Positions 12,909 through 14,863 of a DNA stretch of 14,863 nt are shown here, one piece after another. The DNA lies in contig JACOVT010000086.1 in NCBI GenBank assembly GCA_016177165.1, positions 1-14,863 of the forward strand, given 5' to 3'. The position numbers and the translations under genes were made by a program. The notes under the pieces were generated by a model. The model had not been told where the DNA came from, made no database searches, and saw nothing but the letters and a program-made list of their open reading frames with translations. Source of the DNA: Microcaldota archaeon. GTDB taxonomy: Archaea > B1Sed10-29 > JACOVT01. The stretch's first letter is position 1, and every line of letters begins with the position of its first letter.

Positions 12909-14672
12909 GTGTGCGGAATAATCGGTTATGCTGGCAAAAAGACGGCTGCTCCAATAGTATTGCAGGGATTGAAACGCCTAGAATACCGCGGCTATGACTC
13001 CGTTGGGATAGCGTCCATCAACGGTTCTGGCGTGATATGCAAGAAAGGAGCGGGCAAGATAGACGACGTCCACGCCAAGATGCGGCTTGACGATTTGGAA
13101 GGGACGTTGTGCATCGGGCACACGCGCTGGGCCACCCATGGCGGCGTCACGGACGAGAACTCACACCCCCATTTTTCATGCGACAACCGAATAGCGGTGG
13201 CGCACAACGGCATAATAGAGAACTATTTGACGCTCAAGAATGAGCTGATTGCAGAAGGCCACGTTTTCCGTTCTCAAACCGACACCGAAGTCATACCCCA
13301 CCTGCTCGAAAAACTGGTGAAGCAGGGACTCCAACTTCCAGAAGCCGCCCAGAAGGTTGGCGAGCTGATTGAAGGGCGCAACACGTTCCTTGCAATAATG
13401 GATGGCGACAACCGGCTCGTGGCATTCAGGCGCGGCTCGCCGCTTGTCGCCGGAATCGGCGCCGGGGAGTACTTCCTTGCTTCAGACATCCCGGCATTCA
13501 TGGAATACACCAAGGACGTGGTCTACCTTTACGATGACGACGTGGTGGTGGTTGATGGCGAGTTTAAGGTCTTTAACAAGGGAAAGAGGGTCGAGCGGCC
13601 CGTGGACACGATCTCCTGGTCTGTCGAACAGGTACAAAAGGGCAACTTCGACCACTACATGATGAAGGAGATCGCCGAGCAGGCCGAAACCATCCAGCGC
13701 GCGATAGCACAGGACCCTCAGGTAGTAATGCAGATAGCCGACCAGATCAAGCGCGCGAATAAGGTATTCATAGTAGCGTGTGGCAGTGCCGGTTACGCCT
13801 GCTTGGCGGGCAGTTACTTCCTGGCAAAAATAGCCAAAGTCCACGCAGTGCCTGTAATCGCTTCCGAGTTCCGCAACTACGTTAACTTCCTTGACAAGGA
13901 CAGCTTGGTACTGGCAGTGTCGCAATCGGGGGAGACCGCGGACGTCCTTGAAGCAGTCAACGCGTCCAAGGAAAGAAGCGCGATGGTAATATCAATAGTC
14001 AACGTTATGGGGTCTTCACTCATGCGTTCATCGGACAAGAGCCTGCTTGCAAACGCAGGGCCGGAGTTCTGCGTAGCCACTACAAAGGCATATACCGCCC
14101 AAATGGCAATAATGCCTTTGCTGGCGTACGCCTGTGCGGGCAAGTTCGAGGAAGGAAAGAACAAGCTCAAAGGAATCTACAACGACGTCTACAACCTTAC
14201 ATCCGCGAGCACGCGCAGGCACATACACGACCTTGCCGAACGGTTGAGGTACGCAGAGCACATGTATATCATCGGCCGCGACGTGAACTGGGCAACCGCC
14301 ATGGAAGCCACCCTCAAGATCAAGGAGATAGCATACATTCACGCAGAAGCTTTCGCCGGAGCAGAGTTGAAGCATGGAGTCATAGCGCTCATAGAAAAAG
14401 GAACCCCCTGCATCGTTTTCGTCTCCCAAGACAACGCCAAGGAAACGATGAGCAACGCCATAGAGTTGAAAGCCAGGGGAGGCTGGATAATCGGAGTCGG
14501 CTCCGAGAGGCATCCGGAGTTCGACTACTGGATAAAAGTCCCGGAAGCCGGAGACTTGAACCCCATCCTTCAAACCATTCCAATGCAGATACTCGGGTAC
14601 GAGCTCGGTGTCGTCCGCCAGTGCGAGATCGACAAGCCGAGGAACCTGGCTAAATCTGTAACCGTAAAATAG
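12909..14672 (+). CDS. glmS: Glutamine--fructose-6-phosphate aminotransferase (isomerizing)
   Basis: Makes glucosamine 6-phosphate from fructose 6-phosphate and glutamine, the first committed step to UDP-GlcNAc and thus to surface and protein glycans; cytoplasmic. At 587 residues it is full length. The glutaminase domain (about 2-230) begins MCGIIGYAG with nucleophile Cys2, and has HTRWATHGG (71-79), NGIIENY (100-106) and QTDTE (123-127). Two SIS domains follow: VACGSAGYACLAGSYF (289-304), SQSGETADV (338-346) for phosphate binding, KIKEIAYIHAEAFAGAELKHG (470-490), and the C-terminal tail DKPRNLAKSVTV (575-586). The first SIS loop is GSAG where E. coli has GTS, so the second phosphate-contacting serine is alanine, a variation probably tolerated. 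The GTG start is supported by GGGTGA. A long structured leader precedes it, and a regulator operon is divergent. Confidence 0.97.
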   Translation: MCGIIGYAGKKTAAPIVLQGLKRLEYRGYDSVGIASINGSGVICKKGAGKIDDVHAKMRLDDLEGTLCIGHTRWATHGGVTDENSHPHFSCDNRIAVAHNGIIENYLTLKNELIAEGHVFRSQTDTEVIPHLLEKLVKQGLQLPEAAQKVGELIEGRNTFLAIMDGDNRLVAFRRGSPLVAGIGAGEYFLASDIPAFMEYTKDVVYLYDDDVVVVDGEFKVFNKGKRVERPVDTISWSVEQVQKGNFDHYMMKEIAEQAETIQRAIAQDPQVVMQIADQIKRANKVFIVACGSAGYACLAGSYFLAKIAKVHAVPVIASEFRNYVNFLDKDSLVLAVSQSGETADVLEAVNASKERSAMVISIVNVMGSSLMRSSDKSLLANAGPEFCVATTKAYTAQMAIMPLLAYACAGKFEEGKNKLKGIYNDVYNLTSASTRRHIHDLAERLRYAEHMYIIGRDVNWATAMEATLKIKEIAYIHAEAFAGAELKHGVIALIEKGTPCIVFVSQDNAKETMSNAIELKARGGWIIGVGSERHPEFDYWIKVPEAGDLNPILQTIPMQILGYELGVVRQCEIDKPRNLAKSVTVK

Positions 14673-14673
14673 C

Positions 14674-14688
14674 GTTAACTATATTAAC
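14674..14688. promoter_or_regulatory. Promoter of the lipoprotein gene within a 15-bp palindrome
   Basis: GTTAA-CTATA-TTAAC is a perfect 5+5+5 inverted repeat. The TATA-like CTATATTA it contains (14679-14686) is centred about 25 bases before ATG 14709, which predicts a leaderless transcript. A dimeric regulator binding here would block the promoter, but the symmetry may be a by-product of AT-richness. Confidence 0.45.
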
Positions 14689-14708
14689 CATCGCGCTCGA
14701 AGGCACCC

Positions 14709-14863
14709 ATGAAGCTCTGGTTTCTTGCAGTAATTGTCGCTGCCGCTGTTTCAGGATGCACTACTGGCAGTCCCGAGCCGGACTCGCAACACCAAGCAGT
14801 AGAGTATATCACATTTAACGCGCATAATGTCACGTTTGACTATCCTAAAGATTGGTATATAGA
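14709..14863 (+). CDS. Predicted lipoprotein, possibly PsbP-like (partial, runs off the window)
   Basis: Only the first 51 codons are present. The N-terminus MKLWFLAVIVAAAVSGC is a lipoprotein signal peptide with lipobox VSGC (Cys17), followed by a polar linker rich in Thr, Ser, Pro and Gln. The mature part begins with YITFNAHNVTFDYPKDWYI, whose F-x-YP-x-x-W motif is characteristic of PsbP-like domains found in many archaeal lipoproteins. It should be anchored on the outer face of the membrane. It starts 36 bases after glmS on the same strand with its own promoter-like element. The domain call rests on about 15 residues and needs the rest of the gene. Confidence 0.7.
   Translation, partial: MKLWFLAVIVAAAVSGCTTGSPEPDSQHQAVEYITFNAHNVTFDYPKDWYI

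Noticed and set aside
13482..14573. Minus-strand frames of 147, 97 and 181 codons opposite glmS
   Set aside because: The glmS frame is full length with all catalytic motifs, and the opposite frames show nothing recognisable.

Overview
The window (14,863 bases, moderately GC-rich, coding on both strands with very little spacing) comes from an archaeon. The gene content is archaeal: a geranylgeranyl reductase of the ether-lipid pathway, an AK6/Fap7-type adenylate kinase, a stand-alone PRC-barrel protein and two ArsR-like winged-helix regulators with unusual partner domains. TATA-like boxes sit about 25 bases before many start codons, the usual layout of leaderless archaeal transcripts. A DPANN-type or other uncultivated lineage is possible, but the sequence alone does not settle it. 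No rRNA, tRNA, CRISPR array or transposon is visible. No stretch over 300 bases lacks a gene; the longest gap is 12672-12908 (237 bases).

Left part, plus strand: a 52-base tandem duplication (1-104), a geranylgeranyl reductase, a rhomboid protease with an enlarged sequon-rich loop, and a shortened NFACT/RqcH-type protein whose gene starts inside the rhomboid gene. These meet a minus-strand block head-on: a PRC-barrel protein, malic enzyme, and a regulator that I read as winged helix + degenerate ATP cone + catalytically dead piece of an anaerobic (class III) ribonucleotide reductase.

Middle: this regulator is divergent from a 1218-residue surface protein with a signal peptide, ten cysteines in five close pairs, a beta-rich centre and a C-terminal membrane anchor. 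The shared control region carries three copies of GGCTTGG. A P-loop kinase-like NTPase follows and converges on the next block.

Right part: a minus-strand operon with 4-base overlaps or gaps encodes a winged-helix regulator with an S-layer-like C-terminal domain and an EF-hand-type loop, two related Nudix hydrolases and an AK6-type kinase. Divergent from it is glmS, preceded by a leader of about 90 bases that contains two hairpins and a six-base sequence complementary to its own ribosome binding site. A lipoprotein gene runs off the right edge.

How the parts may fit together (inference): much of the window serves the cell envelope (lipid, surface protein, membrane protease, amino-sugar supply, lipoprotein) or nucleotide handling (RNR-like regulator, Nudix pair, two P-loop kinases). 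The points most worth following are the RNR-derived regulator, the glmS leader, the rhomboid loop and the split NFACT protein.
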